From CAZONU01 sp965370045 (lineage in GTDB: Bacteria; Planctomycetota; SZUA-567; JAKLDR01): a stretch of 25,269 bases of DNA. The stretch spans positions 1 to 25,269 of the forward strand of contig CBDUSI010000067.1 of NCBI GenBank assembly GCA_965370045.1, given 5' to 3'. The notes under the pieces were generated by a model. That model was not told the origin of the DNA and searched no databases. It was given only the letters and a program-made list of their open reading frames with translations. The position numbers and the translations under genes were made by a program. The first letter of the stretch is position 1. Every line of letters starts with the position of its first letter. Below, piece after piece: positions 1 through 6,547 of this stretch.

Positions 1-88
1 TAGTCGTGGCGATGGCCTCCCACTCCGCGCCCCGGGCCTTGAGCCGCGCGGCGTCTACTAACACTTCCCTCGGAAAGGGAACATTCTC

Positions 89-258
89 AACCGCCAAGGC
101 GCCAAGGCTCGGAGAACGGGATTCGTCTCCCACGCGGGGAGCGTCTGCCGATTGTCCGGGTCTGGATGTCCGCGGCCTGATCATATCTCTTCTTTCTGTG
201 CTCAACAGCCCTTCTTGGCGTCTTGGCGGTTCAATAGTCCCTCCGCGTCTTGGCGGTT
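89..258. repeat. CTTGGCG(N)CTTGGCGGTT inverted and direct repeats
   Basis: AACCGCCAAGGCGCCAAGG at 89-107 is the inverse of CTTGGCGTCTTGGCGGTT at 214-231. A third partial copy, CGCGTCTTGGCGGTT, lies near 244-258. The outer copies face each other and enclose about 105 bases that do not appear to encode anything. Comparable 'CCGCCAAGG' words recur between genes in several bacterial phyla. That last remark is from memory and was not checked. Confidence 0.6.
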
Positions 259-267
259 AAAAGACTA

Positions 268-506
268 GTACCCCCTCATAAGTATGCGGATTTTTCCGTC
301 ATACGCGGCCCCCGGGTCTCACTTTCTTTCCGTAAGCGGCGCAGAATGAACGAAATAAACTTTTCATTTTTGACGGGTCCAGGAAATCCGCAATCCGAAA
401 TCCCAAATGATGGTACCCCCTCATAAGTACTATGAGCACCTGTCCACCGAGCCGCGCGGCGCGGGTCGTAAGCGGCGCATTCTCAGGCCCTGAAAATCTC
501 ATTTTT
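268..506. repeat. Two degenerate copies of a ~105-bp unit
   Basis: The 17-mer GTACCCCCTCATAAGTA occurs exactly at 268-284 and 413-429. The 13-mer CGTAAGCGGCGCA follows each copy (331-343 and 467-479), and TCATTTTT follows again (364-371 and 499-506). Order and approximate spacing are conserved (63 and 54 bases between the first two words, then 20 and 19 bases between the last two), so this is one repeated unit with a diverged interior. No function is apparent. Confidence 0.65.
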
Positions 507-728
507 CCCGACTTTGGCCAAGTAGGGGAACTCCTCCCGCCTGAGAACACTGACACCTTCCATAAGAACAGGGGGTCTTAGCCCCCGGATGGCCGCGTTG
601 GCGGGCGGGGAAACACCTAACCGGCGCGGTTTCAGCGAGAAGATTTCCGGGGATTTCCGGGGGATGGCTAACTTGACCGCAGTTTTCGGTTGTCGGTTTC
701 CAGACTACTGACGACTGACATGTGAGGA

Positions 729-1772
729 TCAGGATTTGGGATTCTTGACCTTCTTTGTCTTCCTTCTGAGCGTCGCTTCGAGCTCGCGGCATCGCACATA
801 GGCATAGAATTCACGCCCAGCTTCGGTCAGTATCCAAAATGTCCTCTTGTCGTCGGGTTCGTGCGGCTGATCTGAAAGGGCCATGAGGCCGAGCACGGTG
901 AAATCAGCCATCCACTTGAAGAATGTGTTCCTCGGCAGGAGCCAAGTCGCATTCTTCACTTTCTTCGTGTGATCTGCATGTGTTCCGGCGATGATACGGG
1001 TGGCCTCATGGCATGATATCTCGGGGTTCATGTGCGCCGCAAGGTCCCCGAAGATGGCTGCTAGTGTTGATTCACCTACCTTGCCCCACTGATTCTGGCC
1101 TACGTATCTCAGGTGGATTGGCTCGGTGCTCGCTCTCAGTAGTCTGAGCAGTTTCTCGTCTTTGTCTGTAGCCGCTTTCTCCTCCGAATGAAGGGCTTTG
1201 TTCAACTGTCTTGTTAGCTTTGCGTTCTCGCTGCTGAGTCGGGTTATCTCGTTCGCAACTTCCGGCCCTGCGGTCTCTGTAGCTCGCACCCAGCCGACTC
1301 GTGGATTCGTGTTGATCAATGTCATCAGTGATATGGAGAATTTGCCGTAGAGGTCCTCCGTTGAGGTCCAGTGCTTGACCATCTTTCGTTTGACCTTCGC
1401 CTTGAAAGCATCAAGCGCGGGGATCTTGTCGCGGTCGTGTTCGTCACGATCCCCTGGCCACGAAGCGCTGCCGTCCAATATGAATCCGATGGTGGGAATC
1501 TCTTGGTCAGTCGCGTAGTCGTATTCCTTTTCCGTGTAGCTGATCCCCTCGGAGGTCACGGAGCCATAACGGCGAGCGACGATGATCGCATAATAATCAC
1601 ACTCATCGATCTTCTTGGCGATCACCTTCCATTGGTCTTCGTCTCCGGCACTGAACATCTCCATGCCGACAGGGATGTGCCCCATTTCGAGGATGGCCTT
1701 GACCACCTGCTCTCGCTCTGCCTTCAGGTCTTCGTATGTTGAGCTGACGAATACTTGGTATTTCGCACCCAT
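729..1772 (-). CDS. DUF4062 domain protein
   Basis: The protein is 347 aa. Residues 6-100 carry the DUF4062 signature: V-F-V-S-S-T-Y-E-D-L near 7-16, G-M-E-M-F near 36-40, C-D-Y-Y near 58-61, R-R-Y-G at 67-70 and S-Y-T-E-x-E-Y near 78-84. Residues about 170-212 are heptad-rich and probably form a coiled coil. The C-terminal third (about 275-330) resembles a winged helix. DUF4062 is found at the N-terminus of several defence and signalling proteins, where it may act as a sensor or protein-interaction domain. No effector domain is visible here. The start at 1772 was chosen because GGGGAGGG precedes it by 7 bases and a TATAAT box lies 24 bases upstream; an upstream in-frame ATG at 1916 would place the promoter inside the gene. 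It stands alone, divergent from the gene at 1957 and flanked by repeats. The domain call is secure; the role is unknown. Confidence 0.88.
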   Translation of the reverse strand: MGAKYQVFVSSTYEDLKAEREQVVKAILEMGHIPVGMEMFSAGDEDQWKVIAKKIDECDYYAIIVARRYGSVTSEGISYTEKEYDYATDQEIPTIGFILDGSASWPGDRDEHDRDKIPALDAFKAKVKRKMVKHWTSTEDLYGKFSISLMTLINTNPRVGWVRATETAGPEVANEITRLSSENAKLTRQLNKALHSEEKAATDKDEKLLRLLRASTEPIHLRYVGQNQWGKVGESTLAAIFGDLAAHMNPEISCHEATRIIAGTHADHTKKVKNATWLLPRNTFFKWMADFTVLGLMALSDQPHEPDDKRTFWILTEAGREFYAYVRCRELEATLRRKTKKVKNPKS

Positions 1773-1796
1773 CCCGGAGCCCTCCCCATGAAGCAC

Positions 1797-1824
1797 ATTA
1801 TAGACTAACAGATGTCTTGGACAA
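1797..1824 (-). promoter_or_regulatory. Sigma-70-like promoter of the DUF4062 gene
   Basis: Read on the minus strand, TTGTCC (1824-1819) is followed after 16 bases by a perfect TATAAT (1802-1797). Transcription would start near 1790, giving a leader of about 18 bases that contains the GGGGAGGG ribosome binding site. Confidence 0.6.
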
Positions 1825-1867
1825 CCTTCTTGACGCCTTTGCAGGCCACGGATTCCGGGGGGGGGGC

Positions 1868-1924
1868 CGGGGACACAATACTTAATTCCCGGTGCCACAC
1901 CCCCTAATCCCCCCACCTCTTGAC
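1868..1924 (+). repeat. 57-bp repeat, copy 1
   Basis: This copy begins CGGGGACA and ends with a 23-base stretch identical to 2806-2828 (CCCTAATC...CTCTTGAC). The two copies align without gaps over 57 bases; the middle 26 bases are diverged. The final TTGAC forms the -35 box of the gene at 1957. The GGGGACACAATACTTAATT portion resembles repeats seen next to REP-associated (IS200-like) transposases in other genomes, a resemblance recalled from memory. Confidence 0.7.
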
Positions 1925-1948
1925 CCCGCCGGACGGGGAGGCTATGTT
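1920..1948 (+). promoter_or_regulatory. Promoter of the BamE-like gene
   Basis: TTGACC (1920-1925), a 17-base spacer, then TATGTT (1943-1948). The -35 box is the last part of the repeated 57-bp element. Predicted transcription starts near 1955, one or two bases before the ATG at 1957, and no ribosome binding site is present. Confidence 0.65.
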
Positions 1949-1956
1949 ACCTGTAT

Positions 1957-2382
1957 ATGAACACGCCCGCGCCCGAGCCCAAACCGAAACGCTCGCGGCG
2001 GATGGTGGTCTGGATGGTCGCCATGCCGATTGCCATACTCCTCCTGGCCCTGGCCGGCGCCAACTGGAAGCGGTTCCACTTAGCTTACGCCAAGCACCTC
2101 ATCAGCAGCGACGACACGATGAAGCAGTACCGCGGCGTCCAGATAGTGTTGGAGACCCACCTGCGCAAGGGCATGACCCTTGAGGAGGTACGTGCCATAC
2201 TGGCGCCCGCCAGAGTTAGTGAAAGCGAGTTATCATTTCTTGACCAGTCACCGCCGATTCGTCAATTCGTGGTGGATACGGAGGGCGACCCTTCGAACTA
2301 CACTGCTGAGTTGGTCTTCGACGAGGACGGCAGGCTGCGCCTCTTCTGCCTCGCTCCGGCTGCGCCGCCGCACCTCCAGTAA
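1957..2382 (+). CDS. Membrane-anchored BamE/SmpA-like small protein
   Basis: The protein is 141 aa with a basic Pro-rich N-terminus, one transmembrane segment at about residues 16-36, and an extracytoplasmic domain. Residues 71-86 read K-G-M-T-L-E-E-V-R-A-I-L-A-P, which resembles the 'kGMTxxEVxxlLGxP' signature of the SmpA/OmlA (BamE) fold, and the domain ends in a strand-rich F-D-E-D-G-R-L-R-L-F. It lacks the lipoprotein Cys typical of BamE, so it is more likely a single-pass relative than the BAM component. The start was chosen from the promoter: the -10 box ends 8 bases before this ATG, which implies a leaderless mRNA. The neighbour downstream is convergent. The gene is probably real; the fold assignment is tentative. 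Confidence 0.72.
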   Translation: MNTPAPEPKPKRSRRMVVWMVAMPIAILLLALAGANWKRFHLAYAKHLISSDDTMKQYRGVQIVLETHLRKGMTLEEVRAILAPARVSESELSFLDQSPPIRQFVVDTEGDPSNYTAELVFDEDGRLRLFCLAPAAPPHLQ

Positions 2383-2467
2383 CCCGATGCAATCCCCGCC
2401 CCCCCGCAGGACGGGTTGCGGAGATAGACTCCGCCGGCAACCCCGATCAGGAGTCTGGCGCTGCGGA

Positions 2468-2671
2468 CTAGCTCTCAGCAGGCGGGGCGGGCTTCGTGGA
2501 GCCGGCGGCTTCGAGTTTCTTGACGCGCTTCTCCAAGCGGCCGATCTGTATCTGAGCGAGCAGGAACAGCAGTACGGACACTGCCAGAACAGTCAGCGAT
2601 GCGGCCAGCAGATCGCCCTGGGGAGCATTCGGCGGTACTTCAGAAGCTGCACTCAGCAATCCTACGAACAT
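2468..2671 (-). CDS. Small membrane protein with C-terminal coiled coil
   Basis: The protein is 67 aa. A short N-terminal hydrophobic stretch (F-V-G-L-L-S-A-A) is followed by a clear transmembrane helix at about residues 21-43, then a charged heptad segment R-L-E-K-R-V-K-K-L-E-A and a Pro-rich tail. The start at 2671 was chosen because AGGGAGG lies 6 bases upstream; longer in-frame readings towards 2830 run into the repeat at 2772-2828 and have no such site. The TM-then-basic-coiled-coil layout recalls CcmD-type proteins, but no cytochrome c maturation genes are nearby, so no function is assigned. It is convergent with the gene at 1957. Confidence 0.65.
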   Translation of the reverse strand: MFVGLLSAASEVPPNAPQGDLLAASLTVLAVSVLLFLLAQIQIGRLEKRVKKLEAAGSTKPAPPAES

Positions 2672-2771
2672 AAGAAACCTCCCTAATCGGCGCGCGCTCT
2701 CCCCCGGACGGATTGTCTCCATGCCAGGGCTTGAGTTCAAGACTATTCTTCCGGCAATTCCCGGGGATTTT

Positions 2772-2828
2772 CGGGGACAGCGTACTGCAATGGCTCCGGC
2801 CCCAGCCCTAATCCCCCCACCTCTTGAC
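2772..2828 (+). repeat. 57-bp repeat, copy 2
   Basis: This is the partner of 1868-1924, with identical ends (CGGGGACA and the final 23 bases) and a diverged middle. Its terminal TTGAC again supplies the -35 box of the gene downstream (TTGACA at 2824). The TTCCCGGGGATTT just before it, near 2757-2769, resembles the sequence near 648-660. Confidence 0.7.
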
Positions 2829-2852
2829 ACCCGCCCGGCCTAAACTTAGAAT
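2824..2852 (+). promoter_or_regulatory. Promoter of the acetyltransferase-gatA group
   Basis: A consensus TTGACA (2824-2829), a 17-base spacer, then TAGAAT (2847-2852). Transcription would start near 2859, leaving a leader that holds AAGGGAGGG (2868-2876). Confidence 0.8.
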
Positions 2853-2882
2853 CCCTTTTCTCGCATCAAGGGAGGGAATCGC

Positions 2883-3380
2883 TTGAAGATTCGCAAGGCG
2901 CGCATGGGCGACGTCGAGGCCATGCACGCGCTGATCAACCGGCACGCCAAGCGCGGGCGCATGCTGGCCAGGAGCCGCCTGGAGCTCTACGAGAACCTCC
3001 GCGACTTCTTCGTGGCCGCCGAGAACCGCAAGGTCCACGGCGCCGCCGCGCTGCACATCTCCTGGGAGAGCCTCGCCGAGATCAAGAGCGTGGCTGTCTG
3101 TGACGGCGCCCACCGCAACGGCATCGGCCGCCGCCTGGTCCGCGCCTGCCTCAAGGAGGCCGCCGGGCTCGGCGCCCGCAAGGTGTTCGTGCTCACTTAC
3201 GTCCCGGCCTTCTTCGAGAAGCTGGGCTTCGGGCGCATCGACCGCGCGGAACTGCCCCATCGCATCTGGGCCGAGTGCGTCAGGTGTCCGGAGTTCCCGG
3301 ACTGCGGGGAGATTCCCATGGCCGTGGAGCTCCCCAGGAAGAAGAACGGCGGCCGCCGCGCCGCCCGGAAAGGCAAGTAG
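2883..3380 (+). CDS. GNAT acetyltransferase, short N-acetylglutamate synthase type
   Basis: The protein is 165 aa, a single GNAT domain. The acetyl-CoA loop is H-R-N-G-I-G-R-R-L-V near residues 78-87. The conserved end of this subfamily is visible: T-Y-V-P-A-F-F-E-K-L-G-F near 105-116, then L-P-H-R-I-W, and a Cys cluster C-V-R-C-P-x-F-P-D-C at 132-141. This pattern matches stand-alone N-acetyltransferases annotated as N-acetylglutamate synthase (first step of arginine synthesis from glutamate and acetyl-CoA). Substrate specificity is inferred from family resemblance only. The start is a TTG, chosen because AAGGGAGGG ends 6 bases upstream and a strong promoter precedes it. gatA follows after only 4 bases. 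A basic Lys/Arg-rich tail follows the domain. Confidence 0.88.
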   Translation: MKIRKARMGDVEAMHALINRHAKRGRMLARSRLELYENLRDFFVAAENRKVHGAAALHISWESLAEIKSVAVCDGAHRNGIGRRLVRACLKEAAGLGARKVFVLTYVPAFFEKLGFGRIDRAELPHRIWAECVRCPEFPDCGEIPMAVELPRKKNGGRRAARKGK

Positions 3381-3384
3381 CAGC

Positions 3385-4851
3385 GTGGACACCTGGAAAC
3401 TGGGCGCCGTCGAGCTCGCCGGGAAGATCGCCGCGGGGGAAGTCTCCTGCAAGCAGGCGGTCGAGGATTCCCTGGCGCGCATCGACGCCGTCGGGCCCGG
3501 GCTCCACGCGCTGATGCGTGACTGCCGCGACGAGGCGCTGGCCCGCGCGCGGGCGCTCGACGCCCGCCTGGCCGCCGGGGAGAAGCTCGGCCCGCTGGGC
3601 GGCGTGCCGGTGGTCCTAAAAGATAATCTCTGCTGGGAGGGCCACGTCACCAGCTGCTCGTCGAAGATTCTTGAGAACTATCGGGCGCCCTACACCGCCG
3701 GCGTCGTGGAGAAGCTGCTGGCCGCCGACGCGGTGGTCGTGGGCCAGAGCAACATGGACGAGTTCGCCATGGGCTCCTCCACCGAGAACAGCGCCTACCA
3801 GACCACCCTGAACCCCTGGGACACGGAGCGCGGCCCCGGGGGCTCCTCGGGCGGCTCGGCCGCGGCGGTGGCCGCGGGCATGGCGCCGCTCTCGCTGGGC
3901 TCGGACACCGGCGGTTCCATCCGCCAGCCGGCCTCTTTCTGCGGGGTTGTCGGCTTCAAGCCCACCTACGGGGCGGTCTCGCGCTGGGGGCTGGTGGCCT
4001 TCGCCAGCTCGCTCGACCAGATCGGTCCCTTCGCGCGCTCGGTGGCCGACGCCGCGCTCTTCTTCGAGGTGATCGCCGGGCACGACGGGCGTGACTCCAC
4101 GTCGGCCGAGTGGCAGCCGGGCGACGTGCTCTCTCAGGTTCGCGCCGCGGACGTGGCCGGCAAGAAGTTCGGGGTGCCCGCCGAGTACTTCATCGAGGGC
4201 ATGGAGACGCCCGTGGAGCAGGCGGTCCGCGCGGCAATGGAGAAGTTCCGGGAGCTGGGCGCAGAGCTGGTGGACATCAGCCTGCCGCACACGAAATACG
4301 CCGTGCCCATCTACTACATCGTGGCCACCGCGGAGTGCTCCAGCAACCTGGCCCGCTACGACGGGGTCCACTACGGGCACCGCAGCGCCGCGACCGACGA
4401 GTTGATCGGGATGTACTCGGCGACCCGCCGGGAGGGCTTCGGGGCCGAGGTCAAGCGGCGAATCATGCTGGGGACTTACGCGCTGAGCGCCGGCTACTAC
4501 GACGCCTACTACCTGCGGGCGCTGAAGGTGCGAACTCTTGTTAAGCGCGATTTCGACGCGGCATTCCAGAAGGTCGATTACATCCTGACCCCCACCAGCC
4601 CCACGGTGCCCTTCAAGCTGGGCTCGCGCGTCGACGACCCGCTGGCCATGTACCTCTCGGACGTGTTCACCATCAACGTGAACCTGGCCGGCCTGCCGGG
4701 GGTCTCGCTGCCCTGCGCTTTCCCCGGGGGGCTGCCGGTCGGCTTGCAGATAATCGGCAACAACTTCGACGATGCCGGGGTGCTCTCGGCGGCGGCGGCC
4801 TTCGAGAAGGTCTCGGGTCTGGCCGGCCGCATGGCCATGACGGAAGACTGA
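3385..4851 (+). CDS. gatA: Glutamyl-tRNA(Gln)/aspartyl-tRNA(Asn) amidotransferase subunit A
   Basis: The protein is 488 aa, the usual GatA length. The amidase-signature triad is complete: Lys79 (V-V-L-K-D-N), Ser154 in G-G-S-S-G-G-S and Ser178 in D-T-G-G-S-I-R-Q-P, the same numbering as in the Staphylococcus aureus enzyme. GatA hydrolyses glutamine and passes ammonia to GatB, which amidates mischarged Glu-tRNA(Gln) or Asp-tRNA(Asn). The GTG at 3385 was chosen because it puts these residues in register and follows the acetyltransferase stop by 4 bases; the ribosome binding site (GGAAAGG, 11 bases upstream) is poor, suggesting translational coupling. Neither gatB nor gatC is in the window, so the subunits must be encoded elsewhere. 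Family assignment is very secure. A related amidase is unlikely given the triad context and C-terminal motifs. Confidence 0.95.
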   Translation: MDTWKLGAVELAGKIAAGEVSCKQAVEDSLARIDAVGPGLHALMRDCRDEALARARALDARLAAGEKLGPLGGVPVVLKDNLCWEGHVTSCSSKILENYRAPYTAGVVEKLLAADAVVVGQSNMDEFAMGSSTENSAYQTTLNPWDTERGPGGSSGGSAAAVAAGMAPLSLGSDTGGSIRQPASFCGVVGFKPTYGAVSRWGLVAFASSLDQIGPFARSVADAALFFEVIAGHDGRDSTSAEWQPGDVLSQVRAADVAGKKFGVPAEYFIEGMETPVEQAVRAAMEKFRELGAELVDISLPHTKYAVPIYYIVATAECSSNLARYDGVHYGHRSAATDELIGMYSATRREGFGAEVKRRIMLGTYALSAGYYDAYYLRALKVRTLVKRDFDAAFQKVDYILTPTSPTVPFKLGSRVDDPLAMYLSDVFTINVNLAGLPGVSLPCAFPGGLPVGLQIIGNNFDDAGVLSAAAAFEKVSGLAGRMAMTED

Positions 4852-4855
4852 GAAG

Positions 4856-5596
4856 ATGGTCGACGAAGAAGATTACATCGAGGAAGAGAACTCCAAGACG
4901 CCGGTGGTCCCTCAGGAGCCGGTGGACGAGGAGGAGGCCGCGGAGGCCGCGGCGCTGGCCGAGGCCCTCGACGATCTGGTCGGGCCGGACCCAGTGGTCG
5001 GTCGCGAGACGGTCAACATTCCGCCGGTGGCCAAGGTCTTCATCTGCGCGCGCTGCAAGAGCGGCAAGCTCGACCCCACGGGGCTGAAGATGGGCGACGC
5101 GATGGCCTGCCCGGAGTGCGGCCACCTGACCAAGGTCACTCTCGAACACCTCATGGGCGAGGCCCGCGCCTCCCGGCGGCAGCAGGCCAAGAAGGCCTTC
5201 GAGGAGATGGACGACGAGGAGAAGGCCGAGTTCCTGGCCTCCAAGACCGGCCTGGAGAAGCTGATCATCTTCGTCCGCTACCGGCTGGGCGCCAAGGGCT
5301 CGGCGGCCATCTACCTGGGGCTGGTGGTGGTGGTCGCCGCCCTGGTCATCACCTACCTGTTGGTATTCGGCAACTACGAGATGCGCTCCGTCTCGATCTG
5401 GGTGGTGGTCGGAACGGTGGTGGGCGCCGCGGTGTTCGGCGTCGCAGCGCACTTCGCCTACGTGACGCTGATGTTCCACTACAAGAAGATGCTGAACTCC
5501 AAGGGCGGCGGCTCGGGTTCGCGACGGACCTCGGCCCGCCGGCGGAGAAGCTCGATCCGCACCAAGCCGCCCGAGGACGAGGACGAGGACGAGTAG
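4856..5596 (+). CDS. Zinc-ribbon membrane protein with acidic and basic tails
   Basis: The protein is 246 aa. An acidic N-terminal 45 residues is followed by a zinc ribbon with C64-A-R-C67 and C85-P-E-C88, a charged helical linker (100-125), and two transmembrane segments at about 150-171 and 180-205. The tail is Arg/Ser-rich and ends in alternating Asp-Glu. It starts 4 bases after the gatA stop, so it is probably cotranscribed with the acetyltransferase and gatA. The ribosome binding site is weak. Similar ribbon-plus-two-helix proteins are common and mostly uncharacterised in planctomycete-like genomes. No function is assigned. Confidence 0.85.
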   Translation: MVDEEDYIEEENSKTPVVPQEPVDEEEAAEAAALAEALDDLVGPDPVVGRETVNIPPVAKVFICARCKSGKLDPTGLKMGDAMACPECGHLTKVTLEHLMGEARASRRQQAKKAFEEMDDEEKAEFLASKTGLEKLIIFVRYRLGAKGSAAIYLGLVVVVAALVITYLLVFGNYEMRSVSIWVVVGTVVGAAVFGVAAHFAYVTLMFHYKKMLNSKGGGSGSRRTSARRRRSSIRTKPPEDEDEDE

Positions 5597-5635
5597 GGCT
5601 TGCCTGGTTTTCGGCCGGTCTCCCGGCAAGGGTAA

Positions 5636-6286
5636 TTGGCGGGCAATCAGATGTTAGAGAAGCTGCTAAGCTACATTGAGGGGCCTGAGGAACCGTACGA
5701 TCCCTCCGTGCGCCTCGACTCGATTCATCTTGAGGATGAAGACGGGGTTCTGTGTGTGAGCGTCCGGGATCACTTCGGGACAGAAGAATGGAGTCGTTGG
5801 GAAGTAAGGGCAAGAGTGTTAAGGGACTACAGGATCGTCGATCCCTTTGGAGAGTTGACCGTGTGTGATGGCGACCACGTCCTTGTTCGCCAGCATACGG
5901 AATCGCGACAAGAACTGTTCTTTCGAGGCGTTCCCCAATCCCCCCTTGAAACAATGGGGCGGTTGGTTGTATCTCACCGCGAAGTCGCAGGAGGCTGGAT
6001 TCCTTTCGAGCGGTTTATCACCTGCTGCTGCAATCTTGAGGACCTTCTAAGAGGTGGCTTCGGGATATTAGCCGACGGCCCAACGTTTCTCATCGAAACG
6101 TATGCGAATGCGCTCTCAAGCGAAGGGCTGAAGTCGAACGCTCTTCCTCCGCGCCCTGCCAAGTGGTGGAACGGTAGGCAGTGGCTTGAGAACACGGTGC
6201 CGCTTGTCGCTCTTGTCATCGGGGATTCCTTTTTCGTTGCTGAAGGTTTTGATGAGCAGCAACTGTCGGGAAGCAAGAGTCGATGA
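5636..6286 (+). CDS. Hypothetical protein, lower GC than neighbours
   Basis: The protein is 216 aa, soluble, with no recognised domain. It looks like a compact alpha/beta protein: an acidic N-terminus, a central strand-rich part with D-P-F-G-E-L-T-V-C-D-G-D, and a Trp-rich stretch K-W-W-N-G-R-Q-W near residues 176-183. Base composition and codon use differ from the flanking genes, with more A/T-ending codons, which suggests later acquisition. The start is uncertain: TTG at 5636 has AAGGG 3 bases upstream, and an ATG at 5651 is the alternative. A short perfect hairpin (GGTCCG-TTCAT-CGGACC, 6288-6304) follows the stop but has no T-run. Size and isolation would suit an orphan immunity-type protein, which is a guess. 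Confidence 0.68.
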   Translation: MAGNQMLEKLLSYIEGPEEPYDPSVRLDSIHLEDEDGVLCVSVRDHFGTEEWSRWEVRARVLRDYRIVDPFGELTVCDGDHVLVRQHTESRQELFFRGVPQSPLETMGRLVVSHREVAGGWIPFERFITCCCNLEDLLRGGFGILADGPTFLIETYANALSSEGLKSNALPPRPAKWWNGRQWLENTVPLVALVIGDSFFVAEGFDEQQLSGSKSR

Positions 6287-6377
6287 CGGTCCGTTCATCG
6301 GACCAGCTGCCATTCTGGAACCGGTAACGCAGCAGCCAAACGAAGCTTTGAGCAGTATGACCTGAAAGGCCGCCCGA

Positions 6378-6547
6378 CTACTTCAGCACCGGCACCGCAT
6401 ACGGCCCGTCGAGAAGCACCGCGATACTCGCCCCGGGGTTCGCGGTCACGTATCTGTCAATCGCCCCCTGGACCATGGCCTCGGCCGACTCTCGTCCGGA
6501 AAGGCCGGTTATCCCCGCGCCTCCGTCTATTCCGGGAGTGTCCGCGG
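6378..6547 (-). pseudogene. C-terminal remnant of an unidentified protein
   Basis: A minus-strand frame ending in TAG at 6378-6380 reads as natural protein: T-P-G-I-D-G-G-A-G-I-T-G near its start and A-S-I-A-V-L-L-D-G-P-Y-A-V-P-V-L-K at its end. There is no start codon with a ribosome binding site, and upstream the frame runs antisense through the secreted-protein gene. The ending resembles the C-terminal tail of LarA/DUF2088-type proteins, a weak resemblance. It uses ATA and AGA codons that are rare in nearby genes. It may be debris from a lost gene, or chance. Confidence 0.35.

Larger units (their letters stand above)
1..728. other. Repeat-rich non-coding stretch
   Basis: No convincing gene is seen. 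The short open frames here are low-complexity and lack ribosome binding sites. The stretch contains CTTGGCG-type direct and inverted repeats (89-258), a duplicated block (268-506), a run of short AATCC-rich words near 380-410, a G/C-rich TTCCGGGGATTT motif near 648-668 that recurs near 2759-2777, and TCGGTT/GACTGAC words near 685-720. It lies downstream of the minus-strand DUF4062 gene. The pattern resembles decayed intergenic repeats rather than a functional locus. Confidence 0.7.

Noticed and set aside
268..506. CRISPR-like array
   Set aside because: There are only two degenerate copies with unequal spacing, and no cas genes are present.
4673..5629. 318-codon open frame on the minus strand
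   Set aside because: Antisense to gatA and the zinc-ribbon gene; composed of Gly/Arg/His/Leu shadow sequence.
5599..5629. CTTGCC/GGCAAG hairpin before the gene at 5636 as a riboswitch or attenuator
   Set aside because: A 6-bp stem with a 19-base loop is weak and matches no known aptamer.
6288..6304. GGTCCG-TTCAT-CGGACC hairpin as an intrinsic terminator
   Set aside because: Perfect short stem but no T-run follows; kept only as a note in the gene entry.
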